Positions 25,360-37,530 of a stretch of 50,893 nucleotides of DNA are shown here, piece after piece; position 1 is the first letter of the stretch, and each line of letters begins with the position of its first letter. The stretch comes from Thiohalocapsa halophila (GTDB lineage: Bacteria; Pseudomonadota; Gammaproteobacteria; Chromatiales; Chromatiaceae). The notes under the pieces are model-generated. The model saw only the letters and a program-made list of their open reading frames with translations, was not told where the DNA came from and made no database searches. The stretch covers positions 1 through 50,893 of the forward strand of contig NZ_NRRV01000036.1 of NCBI RefSeq assembly GCF_016583825.1, read 5' to 3'. The translations under genes were made by a program, and so were the position numbers.

Positions 25360-25391
25360 GCCCAACAATTGATTATCCGGTTTCCGGATAA
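25360..25391 (-). other. cassette boundary core and adjacent palindrome (attI-like end of the array)
   Basis: GTTGGGC on the minus strand (25366-25360) is an isolated integron-type core at the 5' edge of the SAVED cassette. Six bases further out is the palindrome TTATCCGGTTTCCGGATAA (25373-25391), and another GATTATCC half-site lies at 25407-25414. An attI site would have a single core with extra integrase-binding repeats nearby, which this resembles. No integrase gene follows. Confidence 0.45.
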
Positions 25392-25975
25392 CACTCCTGA
25401 AGGGCAGATTATCCAGAAGTGCCAGACACCCGCGGACCGATGAGGATCGCCCGGATCATCGCAGGTGGTGGCATCCCGTGCGGTCGCAGCACAGGTCCGG
25501 TTACCTTCGCCCTTTTGGCCGAATCCTGCCGTCCTGGACTGGAGGCGTCAATGTCGGCTTCTGGGCAATCGCTGCCAGTATGCCCGTCGCCTCCGAAAGT
25601 CTGCTGCCTGGCTCAGAACAGACGCTGAGCCTGCTCGACGCGACCATCCGTGATTGGACGAAGCGTGTCACTCGCAGAGTCCTCGGTCAACCTGGGCTGC
25701 CGGCGGCAAGTAGGCAGGCTGGTATCTCGGGGGCCGATGCCCTTGGGGCCACGACAAGGGCTCGGCGGCGGGCGGGCGCGATCCCTGGCCCTAATGAAAC
25801 GCTGCCGGCGTAGCGTGCACCTCGGCAGCTTAGGCCGATTGGACGGGCCTGGGTGGAAGGGCGGGCCGGCGAGGTGCCTTCAAGAGCCCGTTGGCGGGGA
25901 GGGTTCCGGCGGAAGCGCTGCATACTCGCAGACCGTGTGGGGCCGCGAGATTGCTTGGAACCTGAATCGGTCCGG
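25392..25975. other. gene-free stretch beyond the cassette array
   Basis: About 580 bp with no gene that I can support and no recognisable integrase remnant. Short open frames run through it in several phases without ribosome-binding sites or family motifs; it looks like decayed DNA. Confidence 0.4.
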
Positions 25976-26203
25976 TCACGCAGCGACGCCGCGGACGTCA
26001 AGAATCTTCTGGTCGCGCATCGCGCGCAGATCGGTGCGGGGGATGGTGAGAACTGCCACGGTACGGCCGTCGCCCGTCACGAATTCAACTTCGTAGGTGG
26101 CGCCGTCACGACAGCAGTGTACGACGGCGCCCACGTCCCCGGCGACGAGCCCGTGCTTGGGGAGGTCGCGGGTCAGGACGACGGTGGCGTGCCCTTCGAG
26201 CAT
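25976..26203 (-). CDS. DUF4926 family small protein
   Basis: A 75-residue protein starting at 26203. The pattern T-V-V-L-T-R-D-L-P-x-H-G-L-x-x-G-D-V-G-A-V-V-H-x-x-x-D-G-x-x-Y-E-V-E-F-V-x-x-D-G-x-T-V-A-V-L-T matches DUF4926, a small SH3-like beta-barrel family often located beside other small accessory proteins (such as DUF6883) and suspected toxin-antitoxin components. No partner gene is next to it here. The ribosome-binding site is weak. The function of the family is unknown. Confidence 0.8.
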   Translation of the reverse strand: MLEGHATVVLTRDLPKHGLVAGDVGAVVHCCRDGATYEVEFVTGDGRTVAVLTIPRTDLRAMRDQKILDVRGVAA

Positions 26204-26406
26204 TTGGGAGTACTGTTCTGTTTGAGGAGGAGTATTTCTGCGCGGTGCAGCTGTGCCAGTCCACTTGTCGGTGTGCGTGATGCAGCTGCGCTTGGTTTCA
26301 TGGACGGGTAGCGCTGGGTGCTCTGGCACGGAAGCCTGACACAAGGCGACGGTACCTAACGAATTGGGGGACAGCAATGGCGCATTTGCGGCTTGCTCCG
26401 TAAGCG

Positions 26407-26457
26407 CCGACTGAAAGTCGGCGGCCCCAGGGAGCCGACTGGAAGTCGGCGGCCCCG
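26407..26457. repeat. two tandem copies of a dispersed 23-bp intergenic repeat
   Basis: CCGACTGAAAGTCGGC and CCGACTGGAAGTCGGC, each followed by GGCCCC, start at 26407 and 26435. Related copies are at 7251-7273 and 48088-48110. Each has a small internal palindrome (CCGACT/AGTCGG), like REP elements. Confidence 0.75.
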
Positions 26458-26463
26458 CGGCGC

Positions 26464-26568
26464 CGCGCGCAGGTCGGTGCACTAGGGGCCGGTGGCGTCG
26501 GGGCAGTCGGCGGGGATGAGGATGTCACAGGGACGTACCAGCAGGTCCGCGTTGGTGATGCCACGGGC
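26464..26568 (-). pseudogene. internally deleted fragment of a second glutamate dehydrogenase gene
   Basis: On the minus strand the fragment reads G-I-T-N-A-D-L-L-V-R-P-C-D-I-L-I-P-A joined directly to D-C-P-D-A-T-G-P-stop-C-T-D-L-R-A-A. The first part matches the gene at 28992-30341 around its I-T-N-A-D-L-L-A-L-P-C-D-I-L-I-P-A (DNA about 29402-29452) and the second its A-D-C-P-D-A-T-G-A-W-C-T-D-L-R (about 29064-29110). The roughly 290 bp between them is missing, the join lying at a shared CCCCGC. DNA identity to the intact gene is high but not complete, so this is a diverged paralogue or an old duplication. Confidence 0.75.
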
Positions 26569-26697
26569 CCCGGAACGCGCAGAAGGGCGGTGCGCCGCAT
26601 AGTGTAAGACCTCATGGCAGGCCCATGATGCTACTGTGCCACCCTCACATTTGCCGAGTACTACGGGGACCAGCCCCTACTGTCGGCACACCTACCG

Positions 26698-27438
26698 TCA
26701 TGACAAGCATTCACAACAATGGCGCCAGACCTCCGGGTGGTCCGTCCGCAGCCGGCAAAATGGCTCCAAGTGCTGGCCATCCGCGCGCAGGCACCAGCTG
26801 AGGAGTCCGCTGTCATCGCATTCCCGCAATTGCTCAAGCAACGCTTGTGAATCCGGTTGCGGGTCATCCACCGCCACTGCAACGATCTTCGCGATGCGCA
26901 GAAAGCTGCGGCGATATACCCGAGCCAGCGCTTCACGTCGATCCAGGTGGAGCACTTCGACGGTCTTTTCGCCTTTGGGCGAATAGCCATTCTCCTCTCG
27001 GAGGAAGCGGGCCACGACGTTTCCCGTATCCGGATCGAAGTCCAGATGCGCCCAAGGATCTTCGGCCGTCGGATCGATGAGTAGAGGTGCCCCTGACGCG
27101 TCGGCCGGAACCAGCTGACCTTTCAGGCGACCGCATTCTGCGCAGCAAAGCAGCATGTTGGGCCAGATGAACAGGCACTCCGAGAACGGAGTCTTCGGCC
27201 AGAAGTGCTCGATGTCGGTGCCGTGCGAATCCTCACAGTACATGCAGCGCTCGGTGAGGCCCGCCATCCGCGTCAGCGTTGCTTCCGCGGCGCGAACAGG
27301 GGCAGAGTCCCGAGCATTCTTCCAATCTCGGGTCGCGTTGAAGCCAGGCTCCCTGCGCTGTCGGTTGGCTCGCACCTGCCTGCGCCCGAGCGCGAAGCGC
27401 ACGCCGGACGGCAGCGGGAGGCGCTCGATCCGCCGCAT
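26698..27438 (-). CDS. ptuB: HNH endonuclease, PtuB-like (Septu / TIGR02646-type)
   Basis: A 246-residue protein. The HNH core is at residues 64-106: C65-x-x-C68, D-I-E-H78-F-W-P-K, W-P-N94, and C-C-A-E-C with K-G. This arrangement, with the H-F-x-P-K motif, is that of the HNH nucleases paired with PtuA in Septu and in retron Ec78-type systems. The gene begins 6 bp after the ATPase stop, so the two are co-translated. Expected role: DNA (or tRNA/DNA) cleavage when the ATPase complex senses phage infection. No reverse transcriptase or retron RNA is seen, which argues for plain Septu. Confidence 0.82.
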   Translation of the reverse strand: MRRIERLPLPSGVRFALGRRQVRANRQRREPGFNATRDWKNARDSAPVRAAEATLTRMAGLTERCMYCEDSHGTDIEHFWPKTPFSECLFIWPNMLLCCAECGRLKGQLVPADASGAPLLIDPTAEDPWAHLDFDPDTGNVVARFLREENGYSPKGEKTVEVLHLDRREALARVYRRSFLRIAKIVAVAVDDPQPDSQALLEQLRECDDSGLLSWCLRADGQHLEPFCRLRTDHPEVWRHCCECLS

Positions 27439-27444
27439 TTCGCC

Positions 27445-28737
27445 CTACAGTTCCTCTTGCGTCTCGAACAGCTCGAGTTGGCGGTAGCGCTGTTGCTCCT
27501 GGGGCGACAGCTCGGCACCCGCGCGGCGCTTGCTCCGATACTTTGCGAGCATGGCCCTCGCTTCGACGGCGCGGGGTGAGCGGGTGTTGGGCAGTCCGAA
27601 CGCGGGTGTCAGCAGGATGGTGTCTGGCCGGCCTGCAACCACTTTTCGGTAGTTCTCGCCGCTGAGCGCGTGCGGCGGGTCTTCGGCACCCGGCTCCGGC
27701 AGGACAAAAAGCCCGTTCGGGTCCGCCGCCTGACAGATAATCGGGCTGTGGGTGGTGACGAGAAACTGGATCTTCGGGAAATGCCGTTTGAGCCAGAAGC
27801 CGAGCTCCCGCTGCCATTCCGGGTGCAGGTGGGCATCCACCTCGTCGATGAGCACGACACCACTGCGCTTGATGAAGATCTTGCCGTCCCCGTCGGTCCC
27901 CGTGAGGCCCTCGAAACCGTACACCTTGATCAGGTGGCGCAGGATGTCTGCGAGCAGTGCCAAGCCAGCGCGGTACCCATCGCTCATCTCGTACCAGGAC
28001 AGGCGCACGCCGTTTCGGTCCCGCAGCCACAACCCATCCGAGTCGACGCCATCGACGACGATCTGGTTCGGGAGCAGGTCGTCCGATAGGATGTTCAGCA
28101 GTAGGTCAAGCTGCGCGCTCTCTGCCGCCTTACCCTCCAGCTTCTTGTGGTTCAGCGTGCGCAGCCATTCGTCCACTTCGGCCAGCGAAGCGGCCTCCTG
28201 GAACATGGTGACAAAACGCTCGGAAGCCGGCGAAACCATGGCCCGCGCCGCCTCGGGGGAAGCGCCGAACACCCGGCGAAAAGGACCATAGCCGCAGCTG
28301 AGCCAACCGCTGGCGTTGGCGGACCAGATGGATCGGCCCGGGGTCGAGTAGTTCTTGGGCACGCCCTCAGGCTTCTTCGCGCTCAGAGCGACATCCTGAT
28401 CACCCCGCGCCAGGACCAGCTTCGCCGGAAACGGTCCCCCGCGCCGACGGCCCTCGCCGGTCATCCCGTCGTCCTCCGCAATTCCGGCGACTTCCAGCTG
28501 GATGGACGCTTCCGCCTCGCCGCTGCGAATCCACCCGCGAAAGCTGGGTTGCAGCGCACGCGCCGTTTCGGAACCGGTCAGGCAGATCGCAACGGCTTTG
28601 AGCAGGGTACTCTTGCCGGACCCGTTATCGCCCGTGAAGACGGTCCAGCCCGCGTAGCTGCCGTCCGGTCGCTTGAGGTCGAAATCCAGCGCCCGGCAGC
28701 CGCGGATGTTATCGAGGATGATCCTGTCGATGTACAT
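27445..28737 (-). CDS. ptuA: AAA/SMC-like ATPase, PtuA-like (Septu defence)
   Basis: The start is placed at 28737 (M-Y-I-D-R-I-I-L-D-N-I-R-G), the family-typical beginning, giving 430 residues; the frame is open further upstream without family similarity. Walker A is G-D-N-G-S-G-K-S-T (about 36-44). Near the C-terminus are Walker B and the following helix, V-V-L-I-D-E-V-D-A-H-L-H-P-E-W-Q, and T-T-H-S-P, the pattern of AAA_21/AAA_23 ABC-type ATPases such as PtuA. It is followed after 6 bp by the HNH gene. Together they form a two-gene Septu-like anti-phage operon. No clear Shine-Dalgarno is seen. Confidence 0.85.
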   Translation of the reverse strand: MYIDRIILDNIRGCRALDFDLKRPDGSYAGWTVFTGDNGSGKSTLLKAVAICLTGSETARALQPSFRGWIRSGEAEASIQLEVAGIAEDDGMTGEGRRRGGPFPAKLVLARGDQDVALSAKKPEGVPKNYSTPGRSIWSANASGWLSCGYGPFRRVFGASPEAARAMVSPASERFVTMFQEAASLAEVDEWLRTLNHKKLEGKAAESAQLDLLLNILSDDLLPNQIVVDGVDSDGLWLRDRNGVRLSWYEMSDGYRAGLALLADILRHLIKVYGFEGLTGTDGDGKIFIKRSGVVLIDEVDAHLHPEWQRELGFWLKRHFPKIQFLVTTHSPIICQAADPNGLFVLPEPGAEDPPHALSGENYRKVVAGRPDTILLTPAFGLPNTRSPRAVEARAMLAKYRSKRRAGAELSPQEQQRYRQLELFETQEEL

Positions 28738-28991
28738 GGGCTTATGGTCGCGCGTTGCGTGGCCGTTTCCAAAACGAGGGTATCTGCCGGCGGGGTCTGC
28801 GACACCGCGGACGTGTGGGAGCGCTTGATCTCCCATTGGCCGGAGGTCGTTGGCCGCCATGCTTGGACAGCGACCCTAGGACCTTAGCCTGTCACAAACC
28901 ACGGCTGTTAGGCCACGCCGAACCGGTCGCGGTGCAAGGCCCCCCTTCACATCGCCTGGGATGCGGCCATCTTCGGACAAGGCAGCGCCCG

Positions 28992-30341
<1,350 letters not shown>

Positions 30342-30390
30342 CGGCTGGCTGTGCGGTTGTTGCGCTGCAGCTCAAAGCCTAGTCGAGCGC

Positions 30391-30416
30391 GTCGGGCCTC
30401 CTGGCGTCGGCCCGAC
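30391..30416. repeat. small intergenic hairpin between gdh and glycogen phosphorylase
   Basis: GTCGGGC (30391-30397) pairs with GCCCGAC (30410-30416). It lies downstream of the glycogen phosphorylase stop on the minus strand. There is no T-tract, so it may be a REP-like element rather than an intrinsic terminator. Confidence 0.4.
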
Positions 30417-30472
30417 CTACGGGTTGGCTGCCTCGCAGCATGCACGACGCTCGGCGCCTCCACCCGCTGCGC

Positions 30473-32989
<2,517 letters not shown>

Positions 32990-33269
32990 GGAAGGTGTTC
33001 CAGGAATGAGGTCGGAGAAGAACCGGGGCGGCGTCGTCGGCGCTCTGCAATCGCACGCCCCCCAGCGGGCAGTTGGACAAGCAACTCGCGTGCAACAGAG
33101 ATCCGTCGGATGCCGGTGTTGGCGCCTAAGATAACGCGCTCCGCGCATGACGCGAAGGCGTTTGTGCATCAGAGGGCCGGCGTCTTTCTTTCGGGACGGA
33201 GTCTTTGATCTCAGTCGCTCGACTTTGGCGCAGAGCTCGAGCCGCGCGCCCCGCTGTGGCGCGTGCGCC

Positions 33270-33345
33270 GTGGGAGCGGCATCCTTGCCGCGACGGGGCA
33301 GGCACGGCGGCTGGTGCAGCGTCGCGGCAAGGATGCCGCTCCCAC
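33270..33345. repeat. 25-bp perfect inverted repeat, REP/BIME-like, between glgP and the ABC-F gene
   Basis: The arm 33270-33294 (starting GTGGGAGCGGCATCCTTGCC) is exactly repeated in reverse complement at 33321-33345, with a 26-bp spacer. Each arm also has an internal palindrome. The two flanking genes lie outside it. Sequences of this type are dispersed, RAYT-mobilised elements in gammaproteobacteria, and a RAYT remnant is present at 18604-18870. The rest of 32990-33389 shows no gene. Confidence 0.85.
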
Positions 33346-33389
33346 GTGAGCACGTGCATTGGATTGCGGTGCGCCAGTGATCGGGCGCG

Positions 33390-35363
33390 TCAGTCGGGCT
33401 GTTGCAGGGCTTCCAGCTCGGCGGCGGCATCGAGCCAGTCGGCCTCCGCCTGCTCCAGCGCGGTGTCGATGCGCTGCTTGTCGGCGAGCAGGGTCAGCAG
33501 CCGCGGCTTGGCGTCCTCGGTGTAGAGGGCTGGGTCTGCCAGGGTTTCCTCCAAGGCGTCGCGCTCGTTGCTGAGGCGCTCGACGTCGGCCTCCAGCTGT
33601 TGCACCCGTTTTTTGGCCGGCTGCAGCCGGGCGCGCTGCTCCGCCTCGCGCCGGCGCTGGTCCTTGCGGGAGGCGGCGGCCTCGCCGCCGCCGGCAATCG
33701 ATGGGGTCGCAGTTGATTGATCATCCGAGGCGGCGCCCGCTAACCCGGCTTGCGGCTGGGCCTGCTCCTTGTTGCGCGCCGCGAGCCAGGCCGGGTAGTC
33801 GTCGAGGCTGCCGGCGAAGGGCTCGACCCGGCCGCCGTCCACCAGCAGCAGGGTGTCGCAGGTGACCCGCAGCAGGTGGCGGTCGTGGGAGACCAGCACC
33901 AGGGCGCCGTCGAAGCCGAGCAGGGCCTCGCTCAGCGCGAGCCGCATGTCGAGGTCCAGGTGGTTGGTGGGCTCGTCCAGCAGCAGCAGATTCGGGCGCT
34001 GCCAGACGATGAGGGCCAGCGCGAGCCTGGCCTTCTCGCCGCCGGAGAAGGGCGCCACGGCCTCGGTGGCGCGGTCCCCCTGGAAGCCGAAGCCACCGAG
34101 GAAGTCGCGCAGCTGCTGCTCGGTGGCGGCCTTGCCGCCCGACTGCGCTGCGGCGGCCTCCAGGCGCTCCAGGTGCTTGAGCGGTGAGGCGGCCGGGTCC
34201 AGCTGGTCCACCTGGTGCTGGGCGAAGTAGCCGATCACCAGCCCCTGCCCCAGTTCGCGCTGCCCGGCGCGCGGCTCGACCAGCCCCGCCAGCAGCTTGA
34301 TGAGCGTCGATTTGCCGGCGCCGTTGGGCCCGAGCAGGGCGATGCGATCCTCCGGGCGCAGGCTCAGGCCGACGCCGTCCAGCACGGTGGCGTCGCCGTA
34401 ACCGGCGCGCACGCCCTCCAGGCGCAGCAGCGGGTCCGGCTTGGCGGCGGGCTGACGGAAGGCGAAGCGAAACGGCGAGTCCACGTGCGCAGGCGCAATG
34501 AGCTCCATGCGCTCCAGGGCTTTCAGGCGGCTCTGCGCCTGGCGGGCCTTGGTGGCCTTGGCGCGGAAGCGGTCCACGAATGAGCGCATGTGCGCGATCT
34601 CGCGCTGCTGGCGCTCGTGGGCGGCCTGCTGCTGGGCCAGGTGCTCGGCGCGCTGGCGCTCGAAGGCCGAGTAGCCGCCGGTGTAGACCTTGAGGCCGCG
34701 GCGCTCCATGTGGCAGATGTGCTCCGCCACGGCGTCCAGAAAATCGCGGTCGTGGGAGATGAGCAACAGGGTGCCCGGATAGGCCCGAAGCCAGCCCTCC
34801 AGCCAGATGACGGCATCCAGGTCCAGGTGGTTGGTGGGCTCGTCCAGCAGCAAAAGGTCCGAGCGGCACATGAGCGCCTGCGCCAGCGCCAGGCGCATGC
34901 GCCAGCCGCCTGAGTAGCTGGACACCGCCCGATATTCGTCGCCCACGGCAAAGCCCAGGCCGTGCAGCAGCCGCGCCGCCCGGGACTCCGCCGTGTAGCC
35001 GCCGATGGCCTCGAGCTGCCCATGCAGGGCCGCCTGCTGCACGCCGTCGCCGGCGACCTCGGCCTCGGCGAGCCGGCGCTGGACCTCGCGCAGCTCCGTG
35101 TCGCCGTCCATCACCAGCTCGATGGCCGCACGCTCGCCCCCCGGCGTTTGCTGGGCCACATGGGCGATGCGCCAGTCCGCCGGCAGGGAGACCTCCCCGG
35201 CATCCGGCTGCAGCTCGCCGCGCAGCAGCGCGAACAGGCTCGACTTGCCGCAGCCGTTGGCGCCCGTCAGTCCGACCTTCTGGCCGGCGTGCACGCGCAG
35301 GTCCGCGCCCTCCAGCAGGAGCTTGGGACCCCGGCGCAGCGTGACGGCGTCGAGCTGCAGCAT
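33390..35363 (-). CDS. yheS: ABC-F family ATPase, YheS-like
   Basis: A 657-residue protein with two ABC ATPase domains and no membrane domain. Walker A motifs are G-A-N-G-C-G-K-S-S (first) and G-P-N-G-A-G-K-S-T (second); signatures are Y-S-G-G-W-R-M-R and F-S-G-G-E-K-A-R-L; both Walker B regions read L-L-L-D-E-P-T-N-H-L-D-L-D. The interdomain linker (about 240-300) is the charged ABC-F P-site tRNA-interaction motif. A coiled-coil tail (about 575-657) rich in E, R and L follows a Q/A-rich spacer. Length, tail and lack of an arm insertion fit YheS more than Uup or EttA. ABC-F proteins act on stalled ribosomes. The gene starts 2 bp after the ComM/YifB stop. Confidence 0.93.
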   Translation of the reverse strand: MLQLDAVTLRRGPKLLLEGADLRVHAGQKVGLTGANGCGKSSLFALLRGELQPDAGEVSLPADWRIAHVAQQTPGGERAAIELVMDGDTELREVQRRLAEAEVAGDGVQQAALHGQLEAIGGYTAESRAARLLHGLGFAVGDEYRAVSSYSGGWRMRLALAQALMCRSDLLLLDEPTNHLDLDAVIWLEGWLRAYPGTLLLISHDRDFLDAVAEHICHMERRGLKVYTGGYSAFERQRAEHLAQQQAAHERQQREIAHMRSFVDRFRAKATKARQAQSRLKALERMELIAPAHVDSPFRFAFRQPAAKPDPLLRLEGVRAGYGDATVLDGVGLSLRPEDRIALLGPNGAGKSTLIKLLAGLVEPRAGQRELGQGLVIGYFAQHQVDQLDPAASPLKHLERLEAAAAQSGGKAATEQQLRDFLGGFGFQGDRATEAVAPFSGGEKARLALALIVWQRPNLLLLDEPTNHLDLDMRLALSEALLGFDGALVLVSHDRHLLRVTCDTLLLVDGGRVEPFAGSLDDYPAWLAARNKEQAQPQAGLAGAASDDQSTATPSIAGGGEAAASRKDQRRREAEQRARLQPAKKRVQQLEADVERLSNERDALEETLADPALYTEDAKPRLLTLLADKQRIDTALEQAEADWLDAAAELEALQQPD

Positions 35364-35365
35364 GC

Positions 35366-36925
35366 TCAGGCGCCCTCGCCCGCTTGCTGCGCCGCACCGC
35401 CGCGGTCGAGGCGGCGGTAGCCGATGGCCTCGCTCAGGTGCGCGACGCCGATGGCCTCGCTGTCGGCGAGGTCGGCGATGGTGCGGGCCACCTTCAGGAT
35501 GCGGTGATAGGCCCGGGCGGACAGCGAGAGCCGGCGCATGGCCTCGGTCACCAGCCGGCGGCCCTGCTCATCGAGCGGGCAGTGCTGCGCCAGGGCACCG
35601 GCGTCCAGCGCCGCGTTGGCGCAGCCGGCGCGCTCGAGCTGGCGGGCGCGCGCCTGCTCCACCCGGCTCCGCACCGCCGCGCTGGGCTCGGGACCCGGCT
35701 CGGAACTGGTCCCGGCACCGGCAACGCCCGCGGTCAGGCGCTCCGCCGGCAGCCGCGGCACCTCCAGCTGGAGATCGATGCGGTCCAGCAGCGGCCCGGA
35801 GATGCGCGCGCGATAACGGGCCACCTGCTCGGCGGTGCAGCGGCAGCGCCCCTGGGGGTCGCCCAAGTAACCGCAGGGGCAGGGATTCATGGCCGCCACC
35901 AGCTGGAAGCGGGCGGGGAATACCGCCTGGCGGGCGGCGCGGGAGATATGGATACGGCCGGACTCCAGCGGCTCGCGCAGCACCTCCAGCACGCGGCGGT
36001 CGAACTCCGGCAGCTCGTCGAGGAACAGCACGCCCAGGTGCGCCAGCGAGATCTCGCCGGGCCGCGGCGTGCCGCCGCCGCCCACCAGCGCCACACCGGA
36101 GGCCGTGTGGTGGGGCGCGCGGAAGGGGCGCTCGCGGAAGCTCGCCGGGTCGACTTCGTCCTGGCCGCTGACGGAGCGGATGGCGGCCACCTCCAGGGCC
36201 TCGTCGTCGTCGAGGGCCGGCAGGATGCCGGGCAGGCGGTTGGCAAGCATGGACTTACCCGTGCCGGGCGGGCCGACGAAGAGCAGGCTGTGGCCGCCGG
36301 CGGCGGCGATCTCCAGGGCGCGCTTGGCCTGATCCTGTCCCTGCACCTCGGCGAGGTCCGGGTAGCTCGGGCGCTGGCAGTGCGCGGCGGGCACGGTGTG
36401 AGGTGTGATGACGGCATCGCCGTTGAGATGGGCACAGATCTCCAACAGGTGCTCGGCGGGCAGGATCTCCAGGCCCTCCACCAGGGCCGCCTCGTCGGCA
36501 TTGGCCCGCGGCAGCACCAGCGCGCGCCCGGCGGCCCGTGCGGCCAGCGCCGCCGGCAGCACGGCGGAGACGGGGCGCAGCGCGCCGGTGAGCGCCAGCT
36601 CGCCGAGGAGCTCCAGCCGCGGCAGTTGCCCGGTCCGCACCTGCCCGGAGGCACCGATGATACCCACCGCAATGGGCAGGTCGAAGCGCCCGCCCTCCTT
36701 CGGCAGGTCCGCCGGGGCCAGGTTGATGGTGACGCGCCCGGCGGGAAAATTGAAGCGACCGTTGACGATGGCGCCGCGCACGCGGTCGCGGCTCTCCTTC
36801 ACGGCCATCTCCGGCAGCCCGACGATGGACAGGGCGGGCAGGCCGCCGCCGGCGTGCACCTCGACACAGACCTCCGGGGCGCGGATTCCCTCGCGGGCGC
36901 GGCTGTGCAGGACGCAGAGGCCCAT
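35366..36925 (-). CDS. comM: YifB/ComM family magnesium chelatase-like AAA+ ATPase
   Basis: A 519-residue protein. The N-terminal Lon-like S5 domain (about 1-150) is followed by an AAA+ module with Walker A G-P-P-G-T-G-K-S near residue 218 and Walker B G-V-L-F-L-D-E-L-P-E-F near 300, then the Cys-containing N-P-C-P-C-G-Y-L-G-D motif with C-R-C-T near 345-365, and a C-terminal lid with S-x-R-A-Y-H-R-I-L-K-V-A-R-T-I-A-D-L. In naturally competent species ComM is a hexameric helicase that extends branch migration during transformation. A P/G/E-rich insert (about 405-420) is unusual but in a loop. The gene is followed 2 bp later by the ABC-F gene. Confidence 0.95.
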   Translation of the reverse strand: MGLCVLHSRAREGIRAPEVCVEVHAGGGLPALSIVGLPEMAVKESRDRVRGAIVNGRFNFPAGRVTINLAPADLPKEGGRFDLPIAVGIIGASGQVRTGQLPRLELLGELALTGALRPVSAVLPAALAARAAGRALVLPRANADEAALVEGLEILPAEHLLEICAHLNGDAVITPHTVPAAHCQRPSYPDLAEVQGQDQAKRALEIAAAGGHSLLFVGPPGTGKSMLANRLPGILPALDDDEALEVAAIRSVSGQDEVDPASFRERPFRAPHHTASGVALVGGGGTPRPGEISLAHLGVLFLDELPEFDRRVLEVLREPLESGRIHISRAARQAVFPARFQLVAAMNPCPCGYLGDPQGRCRCTAEQVARYRARISGPLLDRIDLQLEVPRLPAERLTAGVAGAGTSSEPGPEPSAAVRSRVEQARARQLERAGCANAALDAGALAQHCPLDEQGRRLVTEAMRRLSLSARAYHRILKVARTIADLADSEAIGVAHLSEAIGYRRLDRGGAAQQAGEGA

Positions 36926-36999
36926 GGTGCAAGCGGGGCGTTGCTCGATCGGCGGCGGCGGACCCGCGGCGCCCGGCCGCGGCTGGGCGCCGAACGTGC

Positions 37000-37326
37000 T
37001 CAGGCCGACGGCGGCTCGGGATCGGTACCGGCAGGCGCCCCGGTGTCGGCCGGACTGGTAGCGGCTGTCTTTGTAGCGCTCGGGTGGGACGCCGCCTCCA
37101 GCTCCGCCACGCGTGCCGCCAGAGCCTCTAGCTTGGCACGGGTGCGGGCCAGCACGGCGGCCTGTACATCAAACTCCTCGCGCGTCACCAGGTCCAGCCG
37201 CCCGAGCCCGGTTTCCAAGGTGGAGCGGAAGCCGCGGCTTAGGTCTTCACGCAACACCTTGAGGCCCTCGGGCATGTTCTCGGCGAGGCGGCGGGCAAGG
37301 TCGTCCAGCTGTTTCGGCTCCAACAT
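37000..37326 (-). CDS. ubiK: ubiquinone biosynthesis accessory factor UbiK
   Basis: The start at 37326 gives a 108-residue protein. It opens with M-L-E-P-K-Q-L-D-D-L-A-R-R-L and the helix G-L-K-V-L-R-E-D-L, then the hallmark L-V-T-R-E-E-F-D-V-Q-A-A-V-L-A-R-T-R-A-K-L-E-A-L coiled-coil, and ends in a low-complexity A/T/P/S tail. UbiK (YqiC) is a trimer that, with UbiJ, organises the lipid-soluble late steps of ubiquinone synthesis. It lies 74 bp upstream of comM in the same direction, a common pairing. Confidence 0.93.
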   Translation of the reverse strand: MLEPKQLDDLARRLAENMPEGLKVLREDLSRGFRSTLETGLGRLDLVTREEFDVQAAVLARTRAKLEALAARVAELEAASHPSATKTAATSPADTGAPAGTDPEPPSA

Positions 37327-37448
37327 GAGGCGGACTCCAGCAGTCTGCGGTGGTGTTGGGAAGGGATTATAGGGCTTCGATCTCTGCAACGTTGGGACAG
37401 CGCCGCGCCCGATTTTCGTGCGCGATTTCGGGTCTGCCGCCACGCAGA

Positions 37449-37465
37449 CGCACCATCTTGGTGCA
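37449..37465 (+). promoter_or_regulatory. NtrC-binding site
   Basis: CGCACCATCTTGGTGCA matches the NtrC consensus TGCACC-N5-GGTGCA at all but one position. It lies about 65 bp upstream of the sigma-54 promoter, a normal enhancer distance. A weaker related dyad may lie near 37408-37424. Confidence 0.8.
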
Positions 37466-37530
37466 CTCTGCCTGTTGGCCAGAGGCAACACAAATGCTCA
37501 GAATCGTGTGTTTTTAGGCACATTTGGCTG

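Noticed and set aside
25687..26001. Possible gene in the gap beyond the cassette array
   Set aside because: R/P/A-rich translation, no ribosome-binding site, no motif; overlaps the DUF4926 end in another frame.
26698..28737. Possible retron (Ec78-like) with PtuAB effectors
   Set aside because: No reverse transcriptase or msr/msd-like structure is present upstream of 28737; gdh is the next gene.
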